A model generated the notes under the pieces. It made no database searches. It was not told the origin of the DNA and saw only the letters and a list, made by a program, of their open reading frames with translations. DNA of 64,000 nt from Linum tenue (taxonomy: Eukaryota > Streptophyta > Magnoliopsida > Malpighiales > Linaceae): contig CAMGYJ010000010.1 of NCBI GenBank assembly GCA_946122785.1, positions 45,715,134-45,779,133 of the forward strand, given 5' to 3'. Position 1 is the stretch's first letter. Every line of letters begins with the position of its first letter. Positions 45,103 through 59,918 of the stretch are shown here, one piece after another. The translations under genes were made by a program, and so were the position numbers.

Positions 45103-45604
45103 TGTTGATATGACTTGAATCGGATTATCAGCCGCTACGACTGGTAATCGGATTATTACAACTGATCTATGGACTATGCCTAGGCCTCTAAGGATAGGTT
45201 GCCATTCTCTGGAAAATGCTAACCCCGAAGAATCCTCCTCGAATCTTATGCATCGAACCCAAATGCGGGTCAACAAAACATCATGTTGATGTGACTTGAA
45301 TCGGACTATCAGCCGCTACGACTGGTAATCGGGTTCTGGGCCTGGTCTGTAACCGTTTCCTTTGGCAGATTGGATTAGGTTTAGACCCACATGGAGAAGT
45401 ACTATAAATACTTCTCATACTCCTCTGTAATCTGTAATCTCCTTTGATATAGTGAAATCGGCTCTCTCTCGCCCGTGGACGTAGCTAACACACATCGTGT
45501 TAGTGAACCACGTAAATCGTGTGTCGTGTTTTCGATTCTCGCTTTCGTATTCTTGCTTTGTCGATCCCGGCGATTTCCCGATCCGTAGCAGCGCGTTTAT
45601 AACA
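45103..45604 (+). repeat. 3' LTR region with duplicated LTR start
   Basis: Two LTR starts are present. 45103-45151 directly follows the polypurine tract and matches the first 49 bp of the LTR; after 132 bp of other sequence, the LTR start recurs at 45284 and runs to 45604 (321 bp) with a TATA box at 45403-45410. Either the full LTR is 502 bp with an internal repeat, or a partial LTR was added. Confidence 0.8.
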
Positions 45605-46234
45605 TACCCAAATCACCCAATTAAGGGAGAATGTAACCACTCTAAATTCTGACACAATGTGAGGCATAGCTCGGTATTCTGCTTACATGGATGAGTTAGA
45701 TACTCGATCTTGTTTCTTATATCTTCAAGAAATAACATGACCACTCAAGCAAAGTAACAGACACACCAGCCAGTAGTTGAGCTTTGTATATCAATTAATC
45801 AATGCATCCTGCATAGTCATCGACAAATCATGTCAAGATGTAAAGATATATGTATCGGTGTATGATTTCTCTATATATTAAAAAATCGGCATATAATCGT
45901 AGATACTTCACTGTACAGTTTAACTCGTAGTTGTAAATTCAGGGGTCGTTTGGATGGGGTAATTCAAGCAGATTTTGTGCAAAATTCAAATCTGCATAAC
46001 CTATGGAAACTCTTTGAGTCGTGGGCTTTAAGTCTGCTAACTTAGCTGGATCTCTTAAGCCCATTCCTTTTCCAAGCAAATTAAGCCCACTCTCTTCCTC
46101 TACGGTACCGTCTTAACAAACCTAGTGTCCGAGTCTCGGACCAATTCGAGCGGGACGGGAAATTCGCCGAATTCATCTTCTTCCGAGTTCTGTCACGAGA
46201 GAGAAAGGGTTTTTTTTTCCGCACTTTCTCAGTA
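45605..46234. other. Intergenic upstream of the exosome gene
   Basis: No gene. At 45942-45960 AGGGGTCGTTTGGATGGGG matches the terminal sequence of the MITE at 48933-49291, but no partner end is seen, so it may be a truncated copy. Confidence 0.45.
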
Positions 46235-48613
46235 ATGGCATCCAAACCCAGTCCTGGAGTTCCCACAACGTACTCTCCGACGCCGTCCTTGAAAAAAACA
46301 CGGCCCGATGTCGATTGGGTCCGACCCGACAGCCGTGGATTCCATCAGTGTCGCCCCGCCTGTATGATTCCCCTTTCTCCGACTTCTTGTTTCCTTTACC
46401 AGCTGAATAGAAAGAAACTGTTCCCACCCTTTGTTCCTTTGCAGTTCATCAGCGAAATCTTTCCAATTTATGTTTTTGTTTGGTTTTTTGGTTACTGGGT
46501 GGTCAGTGTTTTCTTGAACAGTTTTCAAAGTTCTTCCATTTAAGTTCTCCCTGGTGGTAAACAGGCATATGCATGGGGGCTTTTAGGAGTTGTTTGGGTG
46601 GTTTAGCAGAAATGCCTGCGGGCATTTCGTGAATAGTTGCCCTTCATTGTCAAGAGCTTGTTCACAGTCTGCGAGGCTTTGTTTAGTATGAGGTGTCCTT
46701 ATGATGTAGTTGAACCATTGCCCTTGTGCATTCTGATAGTCTTCCCTTTTTCAAGACTCTCAACTTTGGTTTCGTTTGTTTAAATTTGGTCTCCTTGCTA
46801 TGAGTTGAACCTCATGTGTCCGTTTGCCTCTTCCTGTTTCTTTTGTTAGTTGGGAATTCTGATTTTGAAGAACAGAACAGTTCTTAATTGACTATTTGTT
46901 GCTGCAAGGTTATCTTTGTTGGATTATTAGATTTTCAGAATGTTTTGCTGCCACTGGTTTCGATGTAGATTGGTGTTGATTCCATGCATTCAAGTTGCAG
47001 CATTTATTGCCTAGGGTTCATGAAGCTTCTTGATCCTGTGCAAAGGTTCTATTGAGTTCAGAAGCTTATCAAAAGTTCACAAATCAAGAGGGTCCTCAGT
47101 TTTGGTTTGTCAATGGATTTGTACACCTGTTTTATCTGCCAGCATATGGATATTTGTACTTGCTTATGTTGCACTACAACTATTGGATAGTGAATCAACT
47201 CCAGTTGAATATTGCATGAACTATCTCCTCTTCCAGTTTTCAGGACAGCTGCTGTAAATGCTGCTGCTGGATCTGCTTATGCCGAGTTTGGAAATACAAA
47301 GGTCATTGTTTCTATGTGAGTATATCTTGTATACCCTGTTGGAGATCTGTAACTTAATATAAAGGACTTCCGATCTCCTTCCATCATCTCTATGTTTCGT
47401 CATCTTCCCGATTTCAACATTTTGTTTGCTTATAAGACTGGAGATATGGACCATCATTGTAGTTTATCTTGTGGTATGAACTTCTTAACAAGCTCTATAT
47501 GACTTATCTTTTTCCTTGTTGGCATTCAGATTTGGACCCAGAGAAAGCAAGAAGGCAATGTTGTATAGTGATGTGGGCCGGTTAAATTGCAACGTTAGCT
47601 ACACGAAATTTGCTACTCCAGTGCGTAGTCAGGTATGAAATAAATCAATAATCACATCCATTCTTGTTGCTTGGATTCAAATGTGGATGAACCATATTAT
47701 ATCTGATATGCAAGCCTTCTTTCATTTTTATATAGGAGGCAGACTGTAAAGAGCTGTCTTCGATGCTTCACAAAGCTCTCGAAGGCGCCATATTGTTGGA
47801 AACTTTTCCAAAGACAACAGTAGATGTTTTTGCTTTGGTGTTGGAGTCTGGAGGCAGTAAGTCAGCTTTATATTAAGCTTTAAAACTTTTGTTTAGATTA
47901 ACACTATCTGCTTCTTGAATGGTCCAGAAATCAAGTCTCTTTAGCATATTTGTCTCGTTGTTTTGGCAAAGAAAAGTTTTATGAGTTGCGATCTGATATT
48001 CCATGAAGACATTTATGAGCTTGTCGTTATGGTTTCTAGGCGATCTTCCTGTGGTAGTGTCCTGTGCAAGCCTTGCCCTAGCCGATGCAGGGATTATGAT
48101 GTATGACCTTGTTGCTGGTGTTTCTGTGGTAAGCAGTTTTCAACTTTCCAATTGCCGGATAAGCATTATGATCTCACTGCATTATGGCATGGCCAGTCAC
48201 TCTTTTATTGAAGTGCTTTGCATTTCTTCACATTGTCGGCTTATATTTGGATTTCTGTTTCTATCTTATAGGCCTCTCTCGGTAGAAAAAACCTAGTGAT
48301 TGATCCAGTACAAGAAGAGGAAAGCTCTCAAGATGGAAGCCTAATGCTGACTTGTATGCCATCAAGATACAAGGTTACCCAGCTAACCATTACAGGAGAA
48401 TGGTCATCGGCAAACCTGAACGAGGTATGTGCAAGACATGGAAACTCGTTGCTCTCCGTGCGTTCATAATTGTCAATGTGTTGTGCTTTCCTTTTAACGC
48501 TTGTATTTCTTGGCTAACAGGCCATGGAGCTATGTCTCGATGCTTGCTCTAAGCTTGCGAAAATTATGAGGTCTTGTCTGAAGGATGCTGCCTCTTCAGT
48601 TTCCCAAGATTAG
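46235..48613 (+). CDS. RRP41L: Exosome RNase PH-like subunit (RRP41L/MTR3-like)
   Basis: Seven exons: 46235-46361, 47237-47315, 47530-47632, 47736-47856, 48040-48128, 48272-48424, 48521-48613; 254 residues with consistent phases. An N-terminal tail (MASKPSPGVPTTYSPTPS) leads into DVDWVRPDSRGFHQCRPAFF, then the RNase PH fold: GSAYAEFGNTKVIVSIFGPR, DVGRLNCNVSYTKFATP, LEGAILLETFPKTTVDVFAL, VVSCASLALADAGIMMYDLV and LTCMPSRYKVTQLTITGEW. The length and the distinctive N terminus match the plant RRP41-like protein that occupies the MTR3 place in the exosome ring, acting in mRNA turnover and RNA processing. Plant RNase PH-type ring subunits are mostly non-catalytic; activity here is not predicted. 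The ATG gives the conserved N terminus. No damage seen. Confidence 0.93.
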
Positions 48614-48932
48614 AACAGATGAAATAGGTACAACTCTTGTTTTTCTTCGTTGCAGTTCCATTTATGTTCTGTGAGCTAAAGGAAATTATGGCTTTTGCTG
48701 CCATTTGTGCATGCTGCAGAGATTCTGACCTCTTCGTTGGTCTTTTTTACTTGTTTCTCCCCCAGCTAAGTTTTTGTAGTAAAAGCCAATGAAGGAAAGT
48801 GGCAGAGTGGTTCGAATTTGAGTTGAATCCAAAGAGACCTGGTGGAGCTTGGGACGATAGATCGAGTCCATTGACCCTTTCCGTGGGGAAATTTTGAATG
48901 TGATTATTATGTTTCCATTCAATAGAGAGTTA
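48614..48932. other. Exosome gene 3' flank
   Basis: 3' UTR and flank up to the TTA target site (48930-48932) of the MITE. No other feature. Confidence 0.5.
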
Positions 48933-49291
48933 GGGGTCGTTTGGATGTGGAAATTTGAAAACGTTGGAATTTGTCTGAATTTCCATGTTTTACAAAACCA
49001 AGGAATTGACTTGTGGAAATTGAAAAAAATTCACGTTTGGATAGGGTTTAGTTTTGTGAGAATTGATGGTGTGGAATTTGGAAAAAGAAGTGAGCAAACG
49101 TGGTAATGTCAAATTACTAGGGGGAGGTGTAGTATTCTCAATTACCATGAATGTGGTAATTGAAGCCAATTTCCATGGTCCAATTCTCATACCCTTTTTG
49201 CTCTCCCAAACGTGGATTTTTGACCCAATTACTGCATTATGTGGTAATTGGGTCCAATTACTGCATTACATTTCCACATCCAAACGACCCC
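48933..49291. mobile_element. Tourist-like (PIF/Harbinger) MITE
   Basis: 359 bp with terminal inverted repeats GGGGTCGTTTGGATGTGGAA and TTCCACATCCAAACGACCCC, flanked by TTA on both sides (48930-48932 and 49292-49294), the trinucleotide target of PIF/Harbinger elements. Inside are further partial inverted copies (for example GTGGTAATTG and its complement). No coding capacity. Confidence 0.88.
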
Positions 49292-49294
49292 TTA

Positions 49295-49717
49295 TTCTGT
49301 CTTTTGAATGCTTCCCAAATCCAACAATTCTTGTTCCATATTTGAGTATTTAGCAATTCGAATCTCTCCATAGGTAATGGACTTACGTTGTAAAAAGGAG
49401 TGACAGAGTCATGTTAAACCGACGGCCAACTGTCGACGACGTTTGTTGGAATGGCATAACATCTTCTTGGTGCCTCAACAGGGAGGGAGAGGGGAAGATG
49501 ACAAGCATTAGAAAGAATCGATCCTTATCTTATTTCTGGACTCTGATATGGAAGAGGTAAAAGTGCAGAATGTGGGTAAAGTGAGATCATCAGATCAAAA
49601 TGTGCCGTTAAGCTTTGCTCCTAACTTGAAACGCAAGACTTGTAACACAAAGAGATGCACATACCAAATCCAACAACTTACATTAACTTGACCACATATT
49701 ATACAGACATGAAACAC
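49295..49717. other. Intergenic, PAT 3' flank
   Basis: No gene; presumed 3' UTR of the aminotransferase on the minus strand. Confidence 0.5.
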
Positions 49718-52803
<3,086 letters not shown>

Positions 52804-53546
52804 TGTGAGAGAGAGTCGTTGGGTTTCGTAAAGCTTGGAACTTTGTTTCTTTTTTTGTAGAAAGGTGGGATCTCGGGGGTTGAGGGGTTGGTGGGAAATG
52901 GAATATTGGAAAGGGTTTGGAGGGGTTGGTGGCGGTAACTGGGTAAGAGTAGGTAATATATACCAAAAGCCTTTGAATCCTCGCTTCCACGGTGTACACA
53001 GCAATTGAAACGGGGAAGAAAACAGATTTAGAAAGGAAGGACAATTGGCCGCGGCGGTTTGGTCTCTACGGTCTCCGGCGGGCGGCGACGGCGAGAAGAG
53101 ATGAGGTGGAGCGTTTGGTAAGAAGTTCGAAGAGGGAAATGGAACGGAACGATTTCGAGACCTGGGCTGCGGTTGTTCTTGCTTTAGTGATAATGGGCTC
53201 AGCTTAGGCATTTAAAAAACTTAAAGCCCAAGACAAACATTGGGTAAAAGAACTAAACGACTTGAATGAAATGGGCCGGACCAGAATTGTGATCTATGTA
53301 TCTACAAAGTCCATTGAAAAGACAAAACATAATGTTGGAGAGCCCATGCCATCTACTTTGTTTTGGTGGTTTCAGCCTCCGTCGTAACGTCAAATATACA
53401 AGTTCGGTTTCTATCATAAACGAAATTGTACAAAAATGTATAGATGCAAACTGAACTTGTTGCATAACGTTGAAGGCGAAGTAAAAAAAAAAACCTCGCC
53501 TATGCATTCCACAGTGAGTTAGAAATCACGAACATAGCTGTGGAGT

Positions 53547-53797
53547 ACGACAATACCTAGGCGTAATTAGGCGAAGCTAGGCAAGGAATATCAGAATGGA
53601 GAAATTAACATCAACTACAAATTCAATCTTTTCTCTCAATATTTTCGATAGTTCAAGAACTTTGTGAGCGAAGTACGACAATACCTAGGTGTAATTAGGC
53701 GGAGCAAGGCAGCCAATATCAAAATGGAGAAATTAACATAATCTACAAACTCAATCTTTTCTCCCAATTTTTTCAATAGTTCAAGAACTTTGCAAGC
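53547..53797. repeat. Two-copy tandem repeat, about 126 bp
   Basis: GTACGACAATACCTAGG.GT begins both units (53547 and 53673), which both contain AATGGAGAAATTAACAT and TTCAAGAACTTTG; roughly 85-90% alike by eye. Confidence 0.8.
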
Positions 53798-54555
53798 TAT
53801 TGAGCTATGATTCTACAAACTTATATTGTTAAGTGTCGAGTTAGTTATTAATCATTTGAGCTGAAGCAGAAGATATGTAAAATAATTATTTCTTTCGCTA
53901 ATCAGTTACAAACTTCTATTCTTCCTTACAACGCTTAACACCCTTAGTCGATGTTTAGACAAGATAGACGCTAGATATGATCGAACACCTAACTACTTAC
54001 GCCATTGCCTAGACGCGCACACAAACTATACCTAAACGATCTAGTCGCGCTTGTTAATGACCCCAACACCTGCCTTAAGCCTAACAAAATGCTAGCATGT
54101 TGTTTGGAAATTAGTAATTAATCAAGTGTACTTAATAAATAATTGTGGGCAGCTGTACTACTAAAAATAATGATCCTCTCCCTCTCTAAACCCTGCTTTA
54201 TTATATACCGCATGATCACAGGCTAGCACGTGGTGTGCTCGATTTTGTGGAACACAGATTGCTGGTTAAAGCAGTGGACAATCGAGGAAACTTGATTGGC
54301 AGCTGGCTTATTGAGAAAAGCAATCAACTACTTGCATCCATCGCCCCAAAAAATAAGCCAAGGCAGCAACTTGCCGATTGTGCAAAGTCATGTGTGTATG
54401 CTAAGTTAAGTGTGGTTCAGATCTTTATCAGGGAGAAATGAAAAAAATATCTGCCTTTTGATTACAAGGCACTCACTCTAACTAATAATATCTAATAAGG
54501 TGTGGTTTCAAGCAGTTAAAGTTAAAGCACACAATCTGATTGTGATGTAGGTATC

Positions 54556-54905
54556 TTAGGGGTCGTTTGGAAGTTGCGATAGTTTTGTTGAGATTGTTAT
54601 TATGCATGTATTGTTTACAATGTATCGTTTTTTTAGCAGAAACAATACATGAATTGTTTCTGTGATGTGACAGAAACTATCACTCATTTTGAGTGATTGT
54701 TATATCTCAACCTTTTGTTGTGATTGTTGAGATAATTGAGTTGAGATTGTTTTGTCTCAGCTTTTAGCTGATGCGACATACACAATCACACGTACCAAAC
54801 GTTGTATTATACAATGCATCAAATTCGACAATACATGTATAATATTATACATGCATTCTCAACAATACATCTATTTAACAATCGCAACTTCCAAACGAGC
54901 CCTAA
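54556..54905. mobile_element. MITE with TTAGGG(G)(T)CG...CGAGCCCTAA ends
   Basis: About 350 bp. The left end GGGGTCGTTTGGAAGTTGCG pairs with the right end CGCAACTTCCAAACGAGCCC. The termini share GGTCGTTTGG with the MITE at 48933 but the rest differs. The flanking trinucleotides are TTA and TAA, so a direct TTA duplication is not certain. Confidence 0.75.
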
Positions 54906-57371
54906 ACTTATTATCTTACATGCCCCTTTGAAATTAAAGCATACTCGTATAGTCACAAGGATTCGAACATCAGGCCTCTCAGTCAAAGGTTCAAATGACA
55001 TGTCGAGAGGCAGTCGGCCGTCTCGATAACTAGGGTTGTGGACGATGTCCATCTTCTACGATTCCCTTTTCAATAGATACCCTTTATAACTTATACGCAG
55101 GTGTTGTGTCAATAGTGGCAATATGAATCGAACCTCCGGGCAACAAACACTATCAAGACTTGCGTTTTTACATGCTCGGATCTGATTCTCGCTTGTATAG
55201 CCTCGATCAATCGAGTTTTGAAGGAGTTACACATAATTTCTGATGAGCCGCATCCAATTGGCTCATCTTGTTAAATGATTCTCATGGATGTAGCTCCTTA
55301 AAACCCATTAAAGCCTCCATATGTCTCACTCACATCGTGAAGTTGCCAACGATATTACTAGACCATGAGCTGTGACACTCTTTTGGAGCATCTTCAAAAG
55401 AGAAAGAAGACCAATTGAGAAGGAAATTGAAAGTAGAGAGAAAACGACTCATAAGAATATTAATGGGTAGTGTTGTATATATGGAATGAAGTTTCTTTTT
55501 CAAGGCTTCCAATGATGTGGTTGATGAGTGCATCCACCCCATGCTATAGTACATAGTGCTTGATTATGTAATGCCACATTATTTATAAGAGGGGAAAACT
55601 TTGGGTTAGTGGGTCTAAATTGGTTGGTTGGAGGGATCAATGTATCTTTTATAAACCCATTATTGCTTTGCCTTGTCTAATGTTGTCTAGCCTCTCCTTT
55701 TTTTTTTCACTCATGGGTTGGTATGGTAGGAGACATCTATTATTACACAACCTCTCCCTCACTCACTCTCATTCTTTGCATCTCATCACTTTTGGAATGC
55801 ATAATGATGCATTTGATTCCAGAGGTTAGGTCTAAATTACTATGAGTAGTGTTGTGGGTGGTTTACCAAGGTTCTAGATCTACTTATGATCACTTTGGGG
55901 TTGTGAGTAGGAAAAGGTTGTACTCCCGTTGAATATTTTGATCGTTACACACGTTATGTCCATGTCTCCTACATCGTACATGGTATGTTGTCTTCATTAT
56001 ATGTCACAATCATTAGATGTATGCTCGTTGAAGGCGGTGGACGGTCGGTCAATCTTATTGCACAGGAATACCTATAAGTGAATAAGACATACTTGTGATA
56101 TCTATTGAACCCTTTTTTACCCTATTACTACCAAGTTTCTCAATTATGTTAGACAAATTAGGAACTTAGTTCTGAATTCAACAAATCAGAAGAGGAAGTA
56201 GTATCTTGTGGTAGAAATAAAAAAGGAGTAATGATCAGAAGAGTAATTTAAGTTTTTATATGGGAAAATTGTTTTGATTTTTCCCCCCTTTTTTCCTGAC
56301 CAGAAATCGATCAACCTCCCATATGACCTCGTCTTACATACATACACCTTGTTTTTCATGGCCGAAAGTGACAACCATTCCTCACGTCGATGTCAAAACT
56401 GCTCCCATTTCCTGGTGGCCTTATTAGTATATAGTCTAGTGTTAATAATCAATTGGATTATAAGTAGCTTTCTCAATTAACCCCTTTCTTGACTTACCTA
56501 ACACTCTAGTGCTCCCTTAACATTCTTGGTTACCTGTGGAACCAATCATCTTATTCCGAGACAAATAACCTAATTTCTTTAACGACAGAGACATTCGAGT
56601 TATTAGGACGAACTTTATTTCCTTTTGTGAACATTATGACATATATTTAACAGCAGCAATATGGTTACGCAAGCTTTCATTTTGGGGTTGAATGTATGAA
56701 GAGGTGATTTTAATAAGATAGTGTTGATCCTCATTCGACAAATCGAATATTGGACAATCGAGTAAGGAAATCTAAAGCAACAAGAGAAATCGTTGTGACA
56801 CAATTATGAAATATAAGGATTCAGATTCCATCTCCTCGGGGGAAATGGATTTCATCTTGTTCTATTTTCCTGCCCTTTAAAAGACTAGAGACAGACACAA
56901 ATTTTTTCATAGTTTTCATAATCACAAGCCATCATTCGAATGAGCTATAATAGAAATATATATGTTATAATGTTTAACCTGATTCGAGATGTTTCGAAAA
57001 CTAGTTGATCCCAATTAAATCTTCAAATTGTTGAAAGAGGTTTCATAATGGATCTTTATCGTTCTCTTATATAATTTACTTACACTCAATCAAACGAAAA
57101 CCAACCCCACAAGATTTAAGTTTGTATATAACCATTGTATTTTGTGCTTAAATCAGCTGTTGATATTTATTGAGCCACGGGGATTATAATGCAATAATTG
57201 TTGGTTGTCACAAACTTTTCCACTGTTTCAAGAATCGGTTAGTCCTAATAACTCAAAGTATTAAAAATATTACAAAATATACCTTATACTTCTGGCCAGA
57301 CACATACCATTTTATTTCTCATCAAGTTTGATTAACCTAATTACCCTCCATATATATACCATATCCAATTT

Positions 57372-57543
57372 TGCTAAAAATGCTCACAACTGCTTTGTGA
57401 GAATGTGCTCACGGTCGTACAGAGTCATTGAACTGAGAGCGAATAATTGAAAATCATTGCTAAAAATGCTCACAACTGCTTTGTGAGAATGTGCTCACGG
57501 ACGTGTAGAGTCATTGAACTGAGAGCGAACAATTTGAAATCAT
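57372..57543. repeat. Two-copy tandem repeat, 86 bp
   Basis: Units 57372-57457 and 57458-57543 begin TGCTAAAAATGCTCACAACT and differ at only a few positions. Each contains the internal inverted motif ACAACTGCTTTGTGAGAATG. Confidence 0.88.
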
Positions 57544-58042
57544 TGAACGAAGATAGTGATAACTTTCTAAACAATTTGTCACTCCGTCCATCTAATCATC
57601 TCCAACCGCCCACACTCAATCCAACGATTCCAAAAACATGTGAGCATTGTAGTCGGATTGTAGCATATATTAACACAGCCAATTACTATTTGGCATTTGG
57701 CAAAGAGGAGAAGAACCTGAAAAAAAGGAGGGACAGAGAGAAAGAAGACGAAAGAGGGTGTGGTGACGTGGCCGCAAGCAACGGCCAAGATTCGCTCCCA
57801 CTTCCCCCTTTCCTCTCTCTCTCCCCTTTATTTTATTATTAATATTCCTTTTTCCTTCATTTCTTTCGTCCTTTTTTCTTTTTATTTAATTTCCTTTTGC
57901 TGCGCCTTCTTCCACACATCACCGCCATTATTATTCATTGTCCTCTCTGCAACTCACCCACTCTTCTTCTCCCTCTTCCCTTTTCTTCTCCCTCTTCCCC
58001 TCCTCCACAACTATAAAACAAAAGAAAGGGAAGCTAATTGAG

Positions 58043-58857
58043 ATGATGCAGCTGGGGAAGCGGCCGCGGCCTGATATGGCGATGAGGAGAACCACCAGCA
58101 TGACCGGAATCACCGTCGTCGTCGATTCTCCCCACCCGCCGCCGCCGCCGCCGTCCGATTCGCCGATCAACGGCGGCGGCCCACACAACGCCGTCGATCC
58201 GTCGACGACGGTGGAGAATCATTACTTAGCGAGCATGGTTTCGCCCAGGAATAATCATAATCATAACCATCCCCAGCTCCACAAATTGAGAAGCGTGTCG
58301 ATGGAATCTCATTTCTTGAGGACCTGCGGTCTCTGCCAACGCCGCCTCGCTCCCTCCAACGACATCTACATGTACAGGTACTTTTTCCTCCTCCTCCTCC
58401 TTCTTCTTCATTTTTTTTTTTATTGTTGCGAATTAAAGAGCGATTATCTGCCGTCGATTGGAAGTCATAACGTTTTGGGGTTTCTTTCTCAATTGCGATT
58501 GCATTGAAAAACTGGTCTCTACTCTCTCATGCTCCTGAATTAGCTAACAACCATCGTATTAGTGAACTGCGTAAATCTGTGTGTAAGTCGATTTTTTTGT
58601 TCTGCAACTAATGCCAGAAAGGGTTGATGCTGAGATTTTTTTTTTTTTTTGTGGGTTGCAGGGGAGATACGGCGTTCTGTAGTCTAGAGTGCAGAGAGGA
58701 GCAGATGAAGAAGGATGCGAGGAAGGAGAAGTATCAACAGCGCAGTAAACTAGCCGCGGTTACGAATTCTTCTAGTATGATGAACAAGGACGATATTATC
58801 ACGATTGGAGGTGCTCATCATCCTACTTCATCTCCGGTTCCCACTTCTACATCGTAG
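58043..58857 (+). CDS. FCS-like zinc finger (FLZ, DUF581) protein
   Basis: Two exons, 58043-58377 and 58662-58857; 176 residues. The FLZ domain (about 95-140) is HFLRTCGLCQRRLAPSNDIY, then RGDTAFCSLECREEQMKKD, giving the C-x2-C...FCS-x2-C zinc ligands. The intron splits the finger between its two Cys pairs, as is usual in this family. The N-terminal part has a proline run (PHPPPPPPSDSP) and His/Asn repeats. FLZ proteins are adaptors of the SnRK1 energy-sensing kinase complex and respond to sugar, stress and abscisic acid; that role is family knowledge. A second ATG follows directly at 58046; either could be used. The leader is CT-rich. Confidence 0.92.
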
Positions 58858-59918
58858 CTAGGTCACCTCTCGGGAAGTCATCATATCGTTCTCTCCGTCC
58901 TCTGTTGGACATATTGCGGTCGAGTTTATAATATAATACTTTTACTCGATCGAACGATCGTTCTTGTTTCGAGGATCGAATCTGTTGAGTCGTGAGAGTG
59001 AGAATGAGACTGTGAGCTCGAAGAGCGAAAAGAAAAAAATTTCAAAAAAAAAGTTATGGAGGGTATAAGAAAGAACAAGATCTGAATCCCTTGTTTTCGA
59101 TGTTAAACCGATCATGTGATGCCTCTTTTCTATCTGTATTTTGCCTTCTCCTAGAGTTTTTCTTAGAGGGTTTTGTGAAGAGATTGAAGGGGGGAAAGGG
59201 GGTGAGGAAGAGTTTTATGAATGTCAACTAAGTATGTATGAATATGTATGAGAAGTTTGTAGATCTTGTAAGTGTATGAAGGTTTCTCAGCCTTTGAGAC
59301 CAAATGTATATTATCTTCATATATTTTGGAATGAAGGGATGGCGATTGGCGAAATGATGAGAAATTTGAGTATCTCTTTCGAGATTATATTGTAGGTTGA
59401 ATATGTTTATTTGTTCATATACTTTTGGTTTGCATCACTTTTTTATGCCATCAATAGCTTTTAGTTATTTCCATGAAATTTTGGTTATTTTTTCAGGTTT
59501 TATGGGTTTTTTTTTTGAAAATCAAATGTGCTTTTTTCCCCTCTTTTTGCATTCCTCCTTTGCCACTTGATGTGAGGGCATCTTTCTTCCTCTTTCTTTG
59601 TTGATCTTTATTTCTAGTTGACCTATGAAAAATTTATCATCGCGTGTTACGTTAGTATCATTGTCACCCGTCGGATCCCTTTTTTTCCCCCATTTCTTGT
59701 ATGGTTCCAATTGTTAAACAACATGTTTACGAGTTGGGCTATTGTGTCAATCCAACATGGAGAGCGTACAAGGAATAGTTTCTACAGTTGGCACTATATG
59801 TAAATTACCACCGGGGGTTGGATAATCATTTTCCCGAAGGACACCCTTAAAACCTCCTGGGTCCGCCCCTGAGTTTCTATGTAACATCAACATATAATGA
59901 CCAATCCCGAGTTGGAAC
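58858..59918. other. FLZ 3' flank and intergenic DNA
   Basis: 3' UTR and AT-rich flank, no gene seen, ending in the hAT target duplication at 59911-59918. Confidence 0.5.

Larger units (their letters stand above)
40774..45604 (+). mobile_element. Ty1-copia LTR retrotransposon, defective
   Basis: Flanked by the 5-bp direct repeat TACCC (40769-40773 and 45605-45609). The left LTR is 40774-41010. The primer-binding site TGGTATCAGAGCC is at 41013-41025. One long gag-pol frame (41064-45008) is interrupted by two TAG codons. The polypurine tract AAGGTGGAGATT is at about 45091-45102. The right LTR region is 45103-45604. The LTRs share their 3' 150 bp closely, but the left is shortened and the right has an internal partial duplication. 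Lineage resembles the short-LTR copia group with CHNCKEVGHWKYNC knuckles; it is not close to the element at 25964-33367. Confidence 0.93.
52804..57900. other. Gene-poor 5-kb region
   Basis: PAT promoter on the left, then AT-rich DNA without supportable genes. It holds a 126-bp tandem repeat (53547-53797), a MITE (54556-54905), a repeat segment related to 36.8-37.2 kb (about 54907-54975), and an 86-bp tandem repeat (57372-57543). Short ORFs here have no recognisable content or codon bias. The last 400 bp, rich in CT, is the likely FLZ gene leader. Confidence 0.5.

Noticed and set aside
45942..45970. Possible additional Tourist-like MITE
   Set aside because: Only one terminal sequence is visible; no inverted partner or target duplication was found, so it is mentioned only as a possible truncated copy.
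54235..54441. 68-codon plus-strand ORF (MLDFVEHRLLVKAVDNRG...)
   Set aside because: No recognisable family, no promoter or splice context, and AT-rich surroundings; chance ORF cannot be excluded.
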